DNA of 6,133 bases, taken from a bacterium (GTDB taxonomy: Bacteria > Gemmatimonadota > Gemmatimonadetes > Gemmatimonadales > Gemmatimonadaceae). The notes under the pieces are model-generated. The model was not told the origin of the DNA. It searched no databases and was given only the letters and a program-made list of their open reading frames with translations. Positions 5,116 to 6,133 of this stretch are shown here, piece after piece. The position numbers and the translations under genes are program-made. Location of the stretch: NCBI GenBank assembly GCA_021802745.1, contig JAJZRK010000193.1:1-6133 (forward strand), read 5' to 3'. Position 1 is the first letter of the stretch; every line of letters begins with the position of its first letter.

Positions 5116-5522
5116 CCGGCGCCTTCCTCGACACCTCGGGCTGGTTCGCCGCGCTCAGCCCCAGGGAGGCGCGGCACAAGCCGGCCCTCGCCGCGTACCG
5201 CCGCCTCATCGAGCGAAAGACGACACTGGTGACGACCAATCTGGTCGTGGCCGAGATGCAGATCCTGATCAGTCGCTTTCGCGGCCCCGCCGAGGGCGTC
5301 CGGTTCCTCGACAGCCTCTATCAGGATCCTTCGCATGAGGTGGTGTTCGTGGACCGCGACACCGAGCGTGCGGCCGTGGACCGCTGGCTGCGCCGCTTCA
5401 CGGACCAGCGCCTGAGCCTGGCCGACGCGGTGAGCTTCGAGGTCATGAACGCCCGACGCCTGCGCCACGCGCTCGCCCTGGACGCGCACTTCGAACTGGC
5501 CGGGTTCGAACTTCTGCCGTAG
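5112..5522 (+). CDS. vapC: PIN-domain ribonuclease toxin, VapC type (module 2)
   Basis: 136 residues, a PIN-domain endoribonuclease toxin. Conserved acidic residues are D7 in AFLDTSGWFAAL, E48 in TTNLVVAEMQ, D105 in RLSLADAVSFEVM and D124 in ALALDAHFELAGF, so the metal-binding site looks complete. Spacing and the DTSGWFA and LADAVSFEVM patterns differ from the module 1 toxin, and the two proteins share little beyond the PIN motifs, so they are not recent duplicates. The start is GTG at 5112-5114, overlapping the antitoxin stop as GTGA, the same coupled arrangement as in module 1. The target RNA is unknown. Confidence 0.93.
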   Translation: MTGAFLDTSGWFAALSPREARHKPALAAYRRLIERKTTLVTTNLVVAEMQILISRFRGPAEGVRFLDSLYQDPSHEVVFVDRDTERAAVDRWLRRFTDQRLSLADAVSFEVMNARRLRHALALDAHFELAGFELLP

Positions 5523-5543
5523 CAGAAGCGTTAGGTTGGGAGT

Positions 5544-6133
5544 ATGCGCTCCCTCCGCATCATTCTCACCCTGCTGCCATTGGTGCTCTCGCTGCTGCGC
5601 GACCGCCGCCGCTGGCTGTTCTGGGGGGCGCCGCTCACGCGCACGGCCGAGTTCCACCGCCGGCGCGCCGAGCGCATCGTCGCGGACATTGCCTCGCTGG
5701 GCCCGACCTTCGTGAAGCTCGCGCAGGTTTTCGCGGCGCGCGCCGACCTGATTGGGGAGCCGTACATCAGCGTGCTCGGCACGCTGCACGACCAGGTGCC
5801 GCCGGTGCCGACCGCCGAGATTGATCGCGAGATTATCGCCGCCTACGGCCGGCCAGCCGAGGAGATCTTCGAGCGCTTCGACCGCGCACCGGTGGCCGCC
5901 GCCTCGCTCGGGCAGGTGCACCGCGCGCTGTACAAGGGGCGGGACGTCGCCGTGAAGGTGCTGCGCCCCCGCGTCGAACAGGTGATTGACCAGGACCTTC
6001 GCATCGCGCGCCGCATCATGCGGTGGGTGGCGTGGCAGTGGCCCAACCCGCACGTGCGCGGCGTGGTCGCCGTGATTGACGAGTTCTCGAATCGCATTGC
6101 CGAGGAGATGGATTTTCGTCTCGACGCCTCTGC
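5544..6133 (+). CDS. ABC1/AarF/UbiB-family atypical kinase (partial, C-terminus beyond right edge)
   Basis: 196 visible residues of a protein from the ABC1/UbiB/ADCK family, protein-kinase-like ATPases needed for ubiquinone or other isoprenoid-lipid metabolism. Full members are about 430-560 residues, so more than half is missing. An N-terminal hydrophobic stretch (LRIILTLLPLVLSLL at 4-18) is followed by LGPTFVKLAQVFAARADLI at 52-70, where the family's KxGQ motif occurs as KLAQ (58-61). The alanine-rich nucleotide loop PVAAASLGQVHRA is at 116-128, the VAVK lysine is K138, and EEMDFRLDAS at 187-196 begins the ExD region. The start is the ATG at 5544 with AGG 8 nt upstream and GGGAG just before it. 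It begins 21 nt after the second toxin's stop, so read-through from the TA operon is possible. Family is secure; which paralogue it is, and whether it truly serves quinone synthesis, is not. Confidence 0.93.
   Translation, partial: MRSLRIILTLLPLVLSLLRDRRRWLFWGAPLTRTAEFHRRRAERIVADIASLGPTFVKLAQVFAARADLIGEPYISVLGTLHDQVPPVPTAEIDREIIAAYGRPAEEIFERFDRAPVAAASLGQVHRALYKGRDVAVKVLRPRVEQVIDQDLRIARRIMRWVAWQWPNPHVRGVVAVIDEFSNRIAEEMDFRLDAS

Noticed and set aside
4878..6053. 391-residue minus-strand open frame opposite module 2 and the UbiB-family gene
   Set aside because: Antisense shadow across three well-supported plus-strand genes.

Overview
This 6.1 kb window is high-GC chromosomal DNA from a free-living bacterium. 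It holds a complete MATE transporter and the ends of two housekeeping-type genes, a glycine-cleavage T protein and an ABC1/UbiB kinase-like protein. Gene content, base composition and a repetitive coiled-coil gene recall Gemmatimonadota or a similar environmental phylum. This is an impression from the sequence alone and no marker gene here fixes the taxonomy. There is no rRNA, tRNA, CRISPR array, transposase or integrase.

Left part (1-2455), minus strand. In transcription order there is a small tail-anchored-looking protein built of seven 11-residue coiled-coil repeats, then a 3-hydroxyisobutyrate-dehydrogenase-like NAD(P) oxidoreductase 22 nt downstream. A 192-nt gap follows, containing a short CGAAGG-type repeat and a small hairpin. 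The last gene is gcvT (aminomethyltransferase), which starts at a GTG and runs off the left edge.

Middle (2456-3999). A 122-nt divergent intergenic region leads into a plus-strand 12-helix MATE-family efflux transporter.

Right part (4000-5522), plus strand. Two complete type II toxin-antitoxin modules stand in tandem, each with a PIN-domain (VapC-type) toxin. The first antitoxin is Phd/YefM-like and the second looks like a ribbon-helix-helix protein. In both, the toxin start codon overlaps the antitoxin stop by 4 nt (TTGA and GTGA). Both are preceded by a sigma70-type promoter with 17-bp spacing, interleaved with a perfect inverted repeat. In both, the -10 box ends exactly 6 nt before the antitoxin ATG, which predicts leaderless mRNAs with an autoregulatory operator on the promoter. 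This matching layout with unrelated antitoxins and operators is the most interesting feature of the window.

Right edge (5544-6133). An ABC1/AarF/UbiB-family gene starts 21 nt after the second toxin and runs off the edge. Its signature KxGQ motif reads KLAQ. Most other long open frames in the window are antisense or out-of-frame shadows caused by high GC.
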